A stretch of DNA of 64,000 nt from Lachnospiraceae bacterium (GTDB lineage Bacteria > Bacteroidota > Bacteroidia > Bacteroidales > Muribaculaceae). Numbering within the stretch: position 1 is the stretch's first letter; every line of letters begins with the position of its first letter. Of this stretch, positions 17,146 to 25,704 are shown piece by piece. Both the position numbers and the translations under genes were made by a program. The DNA lies in NCBI GenBank assembly GCA_023663655.1, contig JAMPGZ010000001.1, positions 97,671 through 161,670 of the forward strand, written 5' to 3'. Below the pieces are notes generated by a model. The model made no database searches and was not told the DNA's origin. It worked only from the letters and a program-made list of their open reading frames with translations.

Positions 17146-17664
17146 TTAAGGTATGATTGTTGCCAGTGCGGCTGAATCGAGAGCGTAGACTCCCGGAACA
17201 TCCACCACCGCTGTCAGAGTAAGCAGCTTGCCGGCGGCAGGGTAAAGGTCGATGCGGTTGCCGCTCACTACCGCCACCGGCGACCCGGCGGTGCCGCGTG
17301 TGTAGGGCGATTTTTGCAACCGGGCAGTCCGGGAATTGAGGTCGCAGGTTATCACCGGCGCTCCTCTCCATCCCTCCATCTCGATTCCCGTTATCCGGAG
17401 AGTGCCTTCGGGCAGGACTATGTATCCGCTTCCATCCTCCCGGGCTGTCACGTTGCATTTGCCCGATATGTCGGTCGGATTCAGGAGATGCAGCTCTCCG
17501 TAGTGGAGGAGGTTTCGGTACCAGTCCTCCATGCGGGCTTTCAGAATAGCTTCCGCGTCGATGCCGTCCACGCGTTCCATTGTGTAGTCGGCGGCGGTGT
17601 TTTCGGGGAAGAACCGCAACTGCCACTCATGCAGCAGTTGCGATTCGGTCAACAGTAGTTTCAT
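17146..17664 (-). CDS. probable head-tail adaptor / connector-like protein
   Basis: This 172-residue protein (ATG at 17664; an upstream in-frame TTG exists) is mostly alpha-helical at the N-terminus (LTESQLLHEWQLRFFPE, DAEAILKARMEDWYRNLLHY) and beta-rich after residue 60, with GSGYIVLPEGTLRITGIEME. The size, position between capsid and portal genes and this layout fit a P22-gp4-like adaptor or head-completion protein; sequence alone does not prove it. It is separated from the capsid gene by 17 bases and from the portal start by 19. Confidence 0.5.
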   Translation of the reverse strand: MKLLLTESQLLHEWQLRFFPENTAADYTMERVDGIDAEAILKARMEDWYRNLLHYGELHLLNPTDISGKCNVTAREDGSGYIVLPEGTLRITGIEMEGWRGAPVITCDLNSRTARLQKSPYTRGTAGSPVAVVSGNRIDLYPAAGKLLTLTAVVDVPGVYALDSAALATIIP

Positions 17665-17681
17665 GGTATCAGATGTCAAAA

Positions 17682-18986
17682 TTATCCTTCACCGCCTTCG
17701 TCGCCGTCATCACCCCCGCCTGTCGCCGGTGGCGTCACCGGAGTTTCCGGCTGATTCTGCTTTCCCTCGGCGACTATGCGCAGATGGGCTCCCGGATATC
17801 TCAGCACCAGGCACGATGCTTCGGTGAGCACCACCGCCTCCGAATTGCGCTGCCCCGATTTCAGCAAGTCGATAGGCATAGCCTTGAACGGGATGTGGGT
17901 GTACTTCTGAAGATACTCCGGGTCGATCACCATCGCATCGTCCTCGTGCCCGCAAGCGTCAAAGATTTCGCTCAGCACCACATAGAGCCGTCCGAACTTC
18001 GTGTGTATCTCCGTGAAGTCGATGCCCCAGCGGGTCACGGTCTCGGTGGCGCCTATCACCTTCACGCTGTCGAGGGTGCTGAGGGCTTCGATGAATCCCG
18101 AGCCGGCGATGAGTATCTTGCGTGAAGAGCCCGCATTTCCCGTGAATGCCTGACGCGAGAGCTTCACCATGTCGGTGCTGCTGAAGCTCCCTCGGGTGTA
18201 GCGGAATTCATTGTCGGTCTGATTCCATATACCCTGCGTCATGAACACGGCGCCCTCCGAAGGGCCCTTCTCAAAGCGGTGCATGGTGCCGAAAAGGAAA
18301 TTTTTCTCCATGCCCAGCCTCATGTCGATGAGCGCCACCTCCTGCTGGTCGGTCAGTGTCCAGCCCACCTCTTTCGACGATTGACGCTGAAGCATCGACT
18401 GCTCAACTTGGGCTTTAAAAATTTGGCAGAAATTTTTTTGCTTCACCGGCATCGCCTGAGCGTGAGTGGTTTGCACGTCCATCTCCGCAGCCGCTCGCCC
18501 CATTCTCACCACTTTGCTTCCGGCAAAAATGTAGATCGTGTCGGAACTGTCACCAAGTCCGATAGGCTTTAGGTGCAACGAGCCGTCGACACTGTTCACA
18601 TAGAACATTATTCCCTTTCTGCCTCCACATTCCGCTTCCGGAATAAGCACGGTGTCAGTGTCGCTGAAACAATTCGGATTGTTCACCTCGAGCCTCACCT
18701 CTGCGGCTGAAGAGCTTGCCGTGACATCCCTCGCCACCTCGGTTTCGCTCGGCGTGGTGTCCACCGAATAATACTCCGTCACCATGCTCTTGCTGTGGCG
18801 CGCTTTGCCCATGCGGGATATCTGGTCGATGGGTGTCGACATAGGGCGTATCTTCACTATGCGGCTGTCAATCTCGTTGGTGAGCAAGTCGGCGCTCACC
18901 TGTTCTGAAATGTTGGTTGTAATAGGTGCGTTGAGCACGTGGGCGCCACCGTTGGCACCGGTTGTAATAACTGGTTTCATGGTCAT
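17682..18986 (-). CDS. phage major capsid protein-like (HK97-fold, SU10/DUF5309-like)
   Basis: This 434-residue protein has the outline of a tailed-phage major capsid protein. The N-terminus, IDSRIVKIRPMSTPIDQISR then GKARHSKSMVTEYYSVDT, matches the 'problem solved by position' start of SU10/DUF5309-type capsids (a region listing the sample position and fixing the N-arm). The middle has NFCQIFKAQVEQSMLQRQSS and MEKNFLFGTMHRFEKG, the helix-rich P-domain, then RKILIAGSGFIEALSTLDSV and FGRLYVVLSEIFDACGHEDD near the A-domain. It ends in a Gly/Pro/Asp-rich tail (TGGGDDGDEGGEG). Family choice is tentative, but a capsid identity is supported by the neighbouring portal. ATG at 18980 is an alternative start. 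Confidence 0.7.
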   Translation of the reverse strand: MTMKPVITTGANGGAHVLNAPITTNISEQVSADLLTNEIDSRIVKIRPMSTPIDQISRMGKARHSKSMVTEYYSVDTTPSETEVARDVTASSSAAEVRLEVNNPNCFSDTDTVLIPEAECGGRKGIMFYVNSVDGSLHLKPIGLGDSSDTIYIFAGSKVVRMGRAAAEMDVQTTHAQAMPVKQKNFCQIFKAQVEQSMLQRQSSKEVGWTLTDQQEVALIDMRLGMEKNFLFGTMHRFEKGPSEGAVFMTQGIWNQTDNEFRYTRGSFSSTDMVKLSRQAFTGNAGSSRKILIAGSGFIEALSTLDSVKVIGATETVTRWGIDFTEIHTKFGRLYVVLSEIFDACGHEDDAMVIDPEYLQKYTHIPFKAMPIDLLKSGQRNSEAVVLTEASCLVLRYPGAHLRIVAEGKQNQPETPVTPPATGGGDDGDEGGEG

Positions 18987-19054
18987 TAAAAATTAAATGT
19001 GGTTAATAGAAAAAATGAATTAAAATGTTGATAAACTCCTGTGCTTGATTCCCG

Positions 19055-19420
19055 TCACTCCTCATCCCAGATGCTCCTGCGCGCTTCCGGGAAAAAATCG
19101 GGGGTAGGGGAGAGATTGTCACCGCCCGCTGACGGCGGTGACTGCGACGGCGGCAGCTGCTCATACAGTGCCGGAGCGTTCAGCCGCTGCTCAGCCGCCT
19201 CGTTCAATCCCCTCAGATAGCCTCTCTGCTCAGCCTCTTGCAGCATCGTGTCATCAGCCTGCCTTCCGAAATATTTGTCGGCAGCCGCCGTCGCATCGCT
19301 TCCCGCAAGAATCTCGACCAAAAAATGTCCGGCTCTCACATCACGCTCCACGATAGCGTTGAGCGACACCGATTCCTGAGGCGTTTCCATAACTTGTGTT
19401 TTCATAGTTGATGTTTCCAT
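19055..19420 (-). CDS. small protein upstream of the capsid gene, possible scaffold
   Basis: This 121-residue protein starts at the ATG at 19420 (METSTMKTQ); a longer frame to 19612 would run through low-complexity repeats and is not credible. It is acidic and Gln/Ala-rich with a likely helical centre (TMLQEAEQRGYLRGLNEAAE) and a Pro/Ser-rich stretch (QLPPSQSPPSAGGDNL). Position directly before a capsid gene and helical content fit a scaffolding protein, as in many head modules, but no family is recognised. The stop lies 68 bases before the capsid start. Confidence 0.45.
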   Translation of the reverse strand: METSTMKTQVMETPQESVSLNAIVERDVRAGHFLVEILAGSDATAAADKYFGRQADDTMLQEAEQRGYLRGLNEAAEQRLNAPALYEQLPPSQSPPSAGGDNLSPTPDFFPEARRSIWDEE

Positions 19421-19449
19421 AATGATTACGTGTTTAAAACTTGATGATG

Positions 19450-19457
19450 CAAAGTTA
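19450..19457 (-). promoter_or_regulatory. -7 box (TAACTTTG) of the phage-head cassette
   Basis: Exact host-type TAnnTTTG match on the minus strand, about 30 bases before the ATG at 19420. It suggests the cassette is read by the host vegetative sigma factor. No TTTG is seen at the right spacing. Confidence 0.55.
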
Positions 19458-19510
19458 AGCCACGCCAACCCCAAAAATACCCACTTTTTATCCCACCCCC
19501 TAAAAAAAAT

Positions 19511-19566
19511 AAAGTCCTTAAGGTCGTTAAAGTCGTTAAAGTCCTTAAAGTCCTTAACGACCTTAT
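19511..19566. repeat. tandem 9-bp repeats (GTCNTTAAG family)
   Basis: About six imperfect copies of a 9-base unit, such as AAAGTCCTTAAGGTCGTTAA, between the divergent phage cassette and susC promoters. The same unit occurs after queF and before maeB. Confidence 0.7.
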
Positions 19567-19690
19567 TAAAAACCTCAATTAACAATGTTAACACCCCCAT
19601 TTCGCTGAACAATCAATTCCTCCTGAGCGTAATATTAATGACTGTCATAAAATTTTTTCACTTTTTTAGTAAAACTTCATAAAAAATAAT

Positions 19691-19698
19691 TATATTTG
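19691..19698 (+). promoter_or_regulatory. -7 box (TATATTTG) of the first susC gene
   Basis: Exact TAnnTTTG match giving a long leader of about 235 bases before the ATG at 19940. Confidence 0.6.
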
Positions 19699-19812
19699 CA
19701 ACCGTTACTTGCTGCAACGAGCTTTTTTGAGAGTTTTTGCCGCTGAGTGATTTAGAAAGATAGTTAACAATAATTTAAGTACCAAGAGATTGATTAGCCG
19801 GAATAGCCGCCT

Positions 19813-19850
19813 GTGAAAAGCCCCTCGTAGGCTTCAATGGGAGTATTCAC
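19813..19850 (+). promoter_or_regulatory. nested hairpin in the susC leader
   Basis: GTGAA (19813-19817) pairs with TTCAC (19846-19850), enclosing a second stem AAGCC/GGCTT (19818-19822, 19830-19834). It lies inside the long untranslated leader. Function is unknown. Confidence 0.35.
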
Positions 19851-19939
19851 GCGTCCTCATTCACCTGTCGCTTCGATTATAGCTGATTTTAAAGAAATTT
19901 TGAGTTAAATATAAATTGTAAAACTAAACAAACTCTTGC

Positions 19940-22900
19940 ATGAAGAACATTTGTTTTCTAATGTCCCGGAAAGCATGGATCGTCTCTGTGATGCTCCTTT
20001 GCCTTTCTTTCCCGGCGTTGGCGCAGAAGATTACCGTGAGCGGTACTGTCGTTGACAAGTCCGGTGAGCCCCTGATTGGAGCGAGTGTCATGGCGAAAGG
20101 TACCTCTTCAGGTACTGCCACCGACTTTGACGGTAACTACCGTATCGACACCGAGTCCAATGCCGTGCTGGTATTCTCCTATGTCGGTTACGACACCAAG
20201 GAAGTTCCCGTCAACGGTCAGTCAACAATCAACGTGACTCTTGATGAGAATGCCGTGATGCTCAACGAAGTTGTGGCTATCGGTTACGGTACTGTAAAGA
20301 AAAGCGATGCCACCGGTTCGGTAGGCGTTGTGAAGCCAAGCGAAATCCAGGCAGGTCTTGCGACTTCAGCCCAGGATCTTCTCGTAGGACGCAGCCCCGG
20401 TGTGGTTGTTACCACAAGCGGCGGTCAGCCCGAAGGCGGTGCCAACATCCAGATTCGTGGTGGCGCCTCTCTGTCAGCTTCCAATGAGCCTCTTATCGTG
20501 ATCGACGGTGTGCCTATGGACACCAAGGGAACTCTCGGTTCTTCCAACCCCATGTCGCTCGTCAACCCCGAGAACATCGAGTCAATGACTATCCTTAAAG
20601 ATGCTTCTGCTACAGCTATTTACGGTAGCCGCGCATCCAACGGTGTCATCATCATCACTACCAAGAAAGGTTCTTCAGGCAAGCCTCAGGTGAACTTCGC
20701 CGCCAATATGTACATCAACACTCCGCGTAACTACGTGGACATGATGGGCGCAGGCGAATTCTCACGCTTCATCATCGACCGCTACGGAGAAGGCTCTTCT
20801 CAGGCTAAGGCGCTCGGCACTGCCGACACCGACTGGCAGAAGAAAGTGCTCCGCACAACTGTGTCAAGCGACTACAACCTCAGCGTCGGAGGCACTTATA
20901 AGTTCCTCCCTTACCGAGTATCGGTAAGTTATACCAATAATAATGGTATTATACGTACTACTAAGATGGACCGCGTCACCGTGGGCATCAACCTCTCGCC
21001 GAAATTCTTCGACGGTCTTCTATCGATTAACGCCAATGTGCGCGGAGCCTACCTCAAGAACCGCTACCACAAGGCTGAAGCTCTTGGCAACGCCGTAAGT
21101 TTCAACCCCACGCTTCCGGTTCACAACCCCGACGGAAACGTGTTCAATAACTACACCACCTATGTAGGCACAGGTGTTGCGGGTCCCAACTCTAAGGGAG
21201 AGGCTATCAACACCCTTAAAGCGCTCAACCCCGTTTCGTTGCTCAATGACTACCGCTCTATCTCCGACGTATATCAGAGCATCGGTAACATCCAGTTTGA
21301 CCTCGCTATGCCGTTCCTCCGCGACTTGCACGCCAACTTGAACCTCGGTTACGACATCAGCAAGTCAAATGTAAACAATAACACATTTGCCAACTCTCCC
21401 CAGGCTTGGAAAGATGGCGCCGACCTCCCTTATATCAAGGGTACCGATGCCGATGGCAAGGAGATTGACATTCTTGTGGCTCCCAACGATATCGCAGGCG
21501 CCAACTACTTCATCAAGAACACCAAGACCGGTGCCGGCAAGTACAGCCACGAGCATCAGGTGAAGGCTAACCTTCTTCTTGATTTTTACCTCAACTACAA
21601 GCATGATTTCGAGGAGGCTTACTCTAACCTCGACGTGACAGCCGGTTATTCTTGGCAGTCTTTCCGCTGGCAAGGCAACAACTACTCCAACATCAATTCA
21701 GGTGAGTATGAAGGCTTCCAGGCTTATCCGTTGTCAAAGTACCGCAATGACCTCGCGCTTGTGTCATTCTTCGGACGTGTCAACTACACATTCATGGGCA
21801 AATACCTTGCCACTGTGACTGTGCGTGGCGACGGTACTTCACGTTTCTCCAAAGATCACCGTTGGGGTACATTCCCGTCAGTAGCTCTCGGATGGCGCAT
21901 CATCGACGAGGACTTCATGGAACCGACCCGCGGCATCCTCAATGACCTTAAACTTCGCCTCGGTTGGGGTATCACCGGTCAGCAGGATCTTGGCGACAAC
22001 TATTTCCCCTATCTGCCTATCTACACCGTGGGTAACAACGGTAACGCTACTCCCAACACCACTGCTTATCCGAGCCTGCGTCCCGGAACCAGCGGTTTCA
22101 TCAACGTGATCAAGCCCAACGGCTACAACTCTGATCTTAAATGGGAGGAGACTACTACATGGAATGCCGGTCTTGACTTCGCATTCCTCAACAACCGCAT
22201 CACCGGTAGCTTCGACTTCTACAAGCGTAAGACTAAAGACCTTCTCACTTGGGCTACTGTTGCAGCAGGTTCCAACTTGACCAACGCCATGAACACCAAT
22301 ATCGGTGACCTTGAGAACACCGGTATCGAGTTCAACATCAGCGCCCGTCCAGTAGTGACTCAGGACTTCACTTGGACCACTGACTTCAACATCTCTTGGA
22401 ACAAGAACAAGATCACCAAGCTCACCGCAGGTGACGACCCCGACTATTATATCGCTACAGGTGGCATCTCAGCCGGTACCGGTACCAACATCCAGGCTCA
22501 TAAAGTGGGACACTCGGCTTACAGCTTCTACGTTTACCAGCAGGTTTACGACAAGAACGGCGACCCCATCGAAGGAGCTTACGTTGACCGCAACGGTGAC
22601 GGACAGATCACTGAAGCCGATAAATATATGTACCACAGCCGCGACCCGAAAGTGGTGTTCTCTTGGAACAATACTTTCAACTACAAGAACTGGGATTTCG
22701 GTATCGTGCTCCGCGCCAACATCGGCAACTGGGTTTACAACGATTTCGAAGCCTCCAACACTTCTATCTCATCAACCGCATCAGCTCCTCTGAGCAACTT
22801 GATGAGCGGCCGCTTCCTCTTCCAGGATCTCGGCGTGCAGGGTGTGCAGAGCGACTACTTCGTGCGCAATGCCAGCTTCCTCCGCTGCGACAATATCACC

Positions 22901-23083
22901 GTCGGCTACACCTGGCCTTCACTCTTGAACGACAACCTCCGTCTGCGTCTTTACGGAGCCGTGCAGAATCCGTTCGTGATCACCAAGTACAATGGTCTTG
23001 ATCCTGAGGTATTCTCCGGCATCGACCGCGAGGTTTACCCGCGTCCTGTGACTGTATCATTCGGTATTGTAGCTCAGTTCTAA
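19940..23083 (+). CDS. SusC/RagA family TonB-linked outer membrane transporter
   Basis: This 1047-residue protein is a complete SusC-type nutrient transporter: signal peptide ending SFPALAQ, a carboxypeptidase-D regulatory-like domain (VSGTVVDKSGEPLIGASV, about residues 32-110), a plug domain (residues about 120-240, with IQIRGGASLSASNEPLIVID and ILKDASATAIYGSRASNGVI), and a 22-strand barrel ending PRPVTVSFGIVAQF. It works with the SusD partner as a lidded importer powered by TonB. It heads a four-gene SusCDEF-like operon with no glycoside hydrolase, so substrate cannot be read from context. Codons are biased to the highly expressed set, suggesting strong expression. Confidence 0.95.
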   Translation: MKNICFLMSRKAWIVSVMLLCLSFPALAQKITVSGTVVDKSGEPLIGASVMAKGTSSGTATDFDGNYRIDTESNAVLVFSYVGYDTKEVPVNGQSTINVTLDENAVMLNEVVAIGYGTVKKSDATGSVGVVKPSEIQAGLATSAQDLLVGRSPGVVVTTSGGQPEGGANIQIRGGASLSASNEPLIVIDGVPMDTKGTLGSSNPMSLVNPENIESMTILKDASATAIYGSRASNGVIIITTKKGSSGKPQVNFAANMYINTPRNYVDMMGAGEFSRFIIDRYGEGSSQAKALGTADTDWQKKVLRTTVSSDYNLSVGGTYKFLPYRVSVSYTNNNGIIRTTKMDRVTVGINLSPKFFDGLLSINANVRGAYLKNRYHKAEALGNAVSFNPTLPVHNPDGNVFNNYTTYVGTGVAGPNSKGEAINTLKALNPVSLLNDYRSISDVYQSIGNIQFDLAMPFLRDLHANLNLGYDISKSNVNNNTFANSPQAWKDGADLPYIKGTDADGKEIDILVAPNDIAGANYFIKNTKTGAGKYSHEHQVKANLLLDFYLNYKHDFEEAYSNLDVTAGYSWQSFRWQGNNYSNINSGEYEGFQAYPLSKYRNDLALVSFFGRVNYTFMGKYLATVTVRGDGTSRFSKDHRWGTFPSVALGWRIIDEDFMEPTRGILNDLKLRLGWGITGQQDLGDNYFPYLPIYTVGNNGNATPNTTAYPSLRPGTSGFINVIKPNGYNSDLKWEETTTWNAGLDFAFLNNRITGSFDFYKRKTKDLLTWATVAAGSNLTNAMNTNIGDLENTGIEFNISARPVVTQDFTWTTDFNISWNKNKITKLTAGDDPDYYIATGGISAGTGTNIQAHKVGHSAYSFYVYQQVYDKNGDPIEGAYVDRNGDGQITEADKYMYHSRDPKVVFSWNNTFNYKNWDFGIVLRANIGNWVYNDFEASNTSISSTASAPLSNLMSGRFLFQDLGVQGVQSDYFVRNASFLRCDNITVGYTWPSLLNDNLRLRLYGAVQNPFVITKYNGLDPEVFSGIDREVYPRPVTVSFGIVAQF

Positions 23084-23103
23084 CCCATTAAGATTATACT
23101 GCA

Positions 23104-24681
23104 ATGTTTATAAATAAATTGAAATCCCTATCTGTTGCTTGCGCGGCAACATTAGCTTTGGGTGTGTCGGTCACTTCGTGTGTTGATGACCTTGACGTGA
23201 AACCCAAGGATCCAAGCAACCTCACTGACTTGACAACGGGCGACCAATATTATCAGTTCCTCGCCCAGGTTTACGGCGGTCTCACGCTTTCAGGTGTGAA
23301 CGGTGGTTCCGACATCACAGTGGACGACCCCGGTGCAGGTGTCTACACCCGTCAGTTGTGGAACCTTCAGGAACTTTGCACCGATGAGGCTTTCATCGGT
23401 AAGAACTGGAACGATGCCGGTCTTGACGAGCTCGACTATGCCACATGGTCTGCCGACAACCACTGGTTGTATGAAGCAATGTCGCGTTTCACTTTCCAGG
23501 TGAACATCTGCAACGAGTTCCTTCGTGAGATCGACAAAGCCGCTTCAGTGAAAGACCCGGTTTCCGACGAGGAGATCGCCCGCATGAAGTGTGAGGCGCG
23601 CACTCTCCGCGCTCTGTCCTACTATCACATCATGGACTGCTTCGGCGTGGGTCCTTACGTGACTGAGGATCACACCATCGGTACCGTGCCCCCCACCATG
23701 ACTCGTGAGGAGATGTTCCCTCTCGTGGTTGAGGATTTGAAAGAAGCCGTGAAGGGTCTTCCCCTTGCCGCCGACCAGGTTTACGGACGTGTGTCACGCG
23801 AAGCCGGCTATATGCTTCTCGCCAAGCTTTATCTTAACGCAGGTGTCTACACCGGCACCCCCATGTGGAGCGAATGCGCCGAGGCTTGCAAGGAGATTCT
23901 GAAAACCAACAACACTCTTGCTCCCACCTATAAGTATCTCTTCTGCGGCAGCAACGACAAGTATGTGGGCACAGGTGAAATCCTTTGGGGTGTTCCTCAG
24001 GACAACTCCTACACTCAAAGCTACGGTGGTACCACCTACCTCGGAATGGGCGCCTACAACGTGAGCATCAGCGAGGACTTGCAGAAGCGTCTCGGTATCA
24101 GCGGAACCGGTTGGGGTGGACCGCGTGTGCGTCCCGAACTTGCCAATATGCTTGCCAAGACTGATGCGCGCTATCTGTTCTACACCGATGGTCTTTCCAA
24201 TGACTTGACCAACATCGGCGACTGGGAGCTCCCCGGCGGATCAGGATATATGTGTATCAAGTATGTCTACACCAACGAGGATGACTACGAGAACACTTCA
24301 GGCAACGTGAGCCTCAATACATTCAACAATGCCGACTGGCCTCTCTTCCGTCTTGCCGACACATTCCTCATGCTTGCCGAGTGTCAGCTCAACGGCGTTG
24401 AGTGCAACGGTGAGTTCTATTTCAACGAGGTGCGTGGACGTGCAGGTCTTGATCCCGAGGTTCTCACCAAGGATAATCTTCTTGACGAGCGTTGCCGCGA
24501 GCTTTACTGGGAAGGACACCGCCGCAGCGACCTTATCCGCTTCGGCAAGTTCACCGGCAGCAACTACGTGTGGAGCTGGAAGGGCGGTATCGAAGCCGGT
24601 CAGGGCATCGGCGCTCACCGCAATCTCTATGCTGTGCCTACTCAGTATGTGAACACCCTCGGTCAAAACACCGGTTATTAA
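23104..24681 (+). CDS. SusD/RagB family nutrient-binding outer membrane lipoprotein
   Basis: This 525-residue lipoprotein (VSVTSCVDDLD, Cys26) has the SusD pattern: QLWNLQELCTDEAFIGKNW, ARTLRALSYYHIMDCFGVG in the TPR-like helices, and the C-terminal LLDERCRELYWEGHRRSDLI then RFGKFTG. It forms the lid over the SusC barrel. It lies 20 bases after susC. The acidic VDD after the Cys fits surface export. Confidence 0.95.
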   Translation: MFINKLKSLSVACAATLALGVSVTSCVDDLDVKPKDPSNLTDLTTGDQYYQFLAQVYGGLTLSGVNGGSDITVDDPGAGVYTRQLWNLQELCTDEAFIGKNWNDAGLDELDYATWSADNHWLYEAMSRFTFQVNICNEFLREIDKAASVKDPVSDEEIARMKCEARTLRALSYYHIMDCFGVGPYVTEDHTIGTVPPTMTREEMFPLVVEDLKEAVKGLPLAADQVYGRVSREAGYMLLAKLYLNAGVYTGTPMWSECAEACKEILKTNNTLAPTYKYLFCGSNDKYVGTGEILWGVPQDNSYTQSYGGTTYLGMGAYNVSISEDLQKRLGISGTGWGGPRVRPELANMLAKTDARYLFYTDGLSNDLTNIGDWELPGGSGYMCIKYVYTNEDDYENTSGNVSLNTFNNADWPLFRLADTFLMLAECQLNGVECNGEFYFNEVRGRAGLDPEVLTKDNLLDERCRELYWEGHRRSDLIRFGKFTGSNYVWSWKGGIEAGQGIGAHRNLYAVPTQYVNTLGQNTGY

Positions 24682-24725
24682 TGTGTAATTGAAAAATCAA
24701 CTTTAATACTAAAAGTATCTGATTT

Positions 24726-25670
24726 ATGAAAAAAATATTAATGCTATTTGCCACCCTTCTGAGTGTAGCGGCATTCACCGGATGTTCCGACGACGAGGAT
24801 CCCAAGGCAAAGCAGCCCACCGATAAAAATTTCTTGAACGTGCCGCCGCTGTCGCAGCAGACCTACGACCTGAAGACCGCCGGTACCGTGCAGCTCACTT
24901 GCTCTCAGCCCGACTATGGTGTGGGCACCAACCCCACCTACGCCGTGCAGGTGTCATTGAGCGAGGATTTCGCTACGATGCCCACCGGTCCCGACGTGTT
25001 TGACCCCGCCAATGCCATGCCATATTGCGAGCTTCCTTACACTACCACCAATACCAAGCTCGAAGTGCCGGCTAAGGATATCGCCAACGGTATCAGCTCC
25101 ATTTTCGGTTACACCGACATCAGCCAGTATGAGGGTCGCACCGCCTACAGCGGTCCCATCTATCTGCGTGTGCGCTCTTATTTCCCGAAACTCGACGGTG
25201 AACTCGCCGAATACTATTCTATCGAGTCCAACCCCGTGAAGCTCGTCGATGTGATAAGCTACCCGACAGTGCGTCAGCCCGCTTGGATTTACCTCGTAGG
25301 TATGCCTACAGGATTTAAGGATCCGTTTGAAATAAATGCCGATTTCTATCAGGACTGGATGCTCTACGAGCCTGACAACGGCATCGGTAAGGATGTGTAC
25401 TACGGTACATTCTTCATCCCCGACGGTCAGTTCGAACTCCGTTTCTATTCAGCTCTCGGAAGCTGGGATGAGAACTCATGGGGACCACAGAAGGATGACG
25501 ATAATGTGGACATCGAGTTTGAGGATGGCGCTTATGACGGTCCTATTGTAGAGGGTAAGGGTAAATTCCGTGTACCCAACTGGACTGCAAACTGGGTTAA
25601 GTTCACTGTCAACCTCAAGGCTAAGTCAGTGACATTTGAGATTGTCGACGATCCCGCCAATGCTCAATAA
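24726..25670 (+). CDS. SusE-like outer membrane lipoprotein
   Basis: This 314-residue lipoprotein (AAFTGCSDDEDP, Cys20) carries the acidic SDDE tract of a Bacteroidetes surface lipoprotein export signal. The body fits SusE-type Ig-like domains: TYAVQVSLSEDFATMPTG is typical of the N-terminal SusE domain, and a C-terminal carbohydrate-binding-like domain holds YLVGMPTGFKDPFE and VYYGTFFIPDGQFELRFY. In the starch system SusE binds sugar at the cell surface. It lies 44 bases after susD. Confidence 0.8.
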   Translation: MKKILMLFATLLSVAAFTGCSDDEDPKAKQPTDKNFLNVPPLSQQTYDLKTAGTVQLTCSQPDYGVGTNPTYAVQVSLSEDFATMPTGPDVFDPANAMPYCELPYTTTNTKLEVPAKDIANGISSIFGYTDISQYEGRTAYSGPIYLRVRSYFPKLDGELAEYYSIESNPVKLVDVISYPTVRQPAWIYLVGMPTGFKDPFEINADFYQDWMLYEPDNGIGKDVYYGTFFIPDGQFELRFYSALGSWDENSWGPQKDDDNVDIEFEDGAYDGPIVEGKGKFRVPNWTANWVKFTVNLKAKSVTFEIVDDPANAQ

Positions 25671-25704
25671 ATAAGAATTTATAAACGCGTAATTCTTTAG
25701 AATA

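Noticed and set aside
17127-17201. longer N-terminus for the portal gene
   Set aside because: It would overlap the adaptor gene; the ATG at 17126 lies 19 bases after the adaptor stop.
19421-19612. extended N-terminus for the small protein before the capsid gene
   Set aside because: The longer frame translates low-complexity 9-bp repeats and the promoter; the ATG at 19420 follows the -7 box properly.
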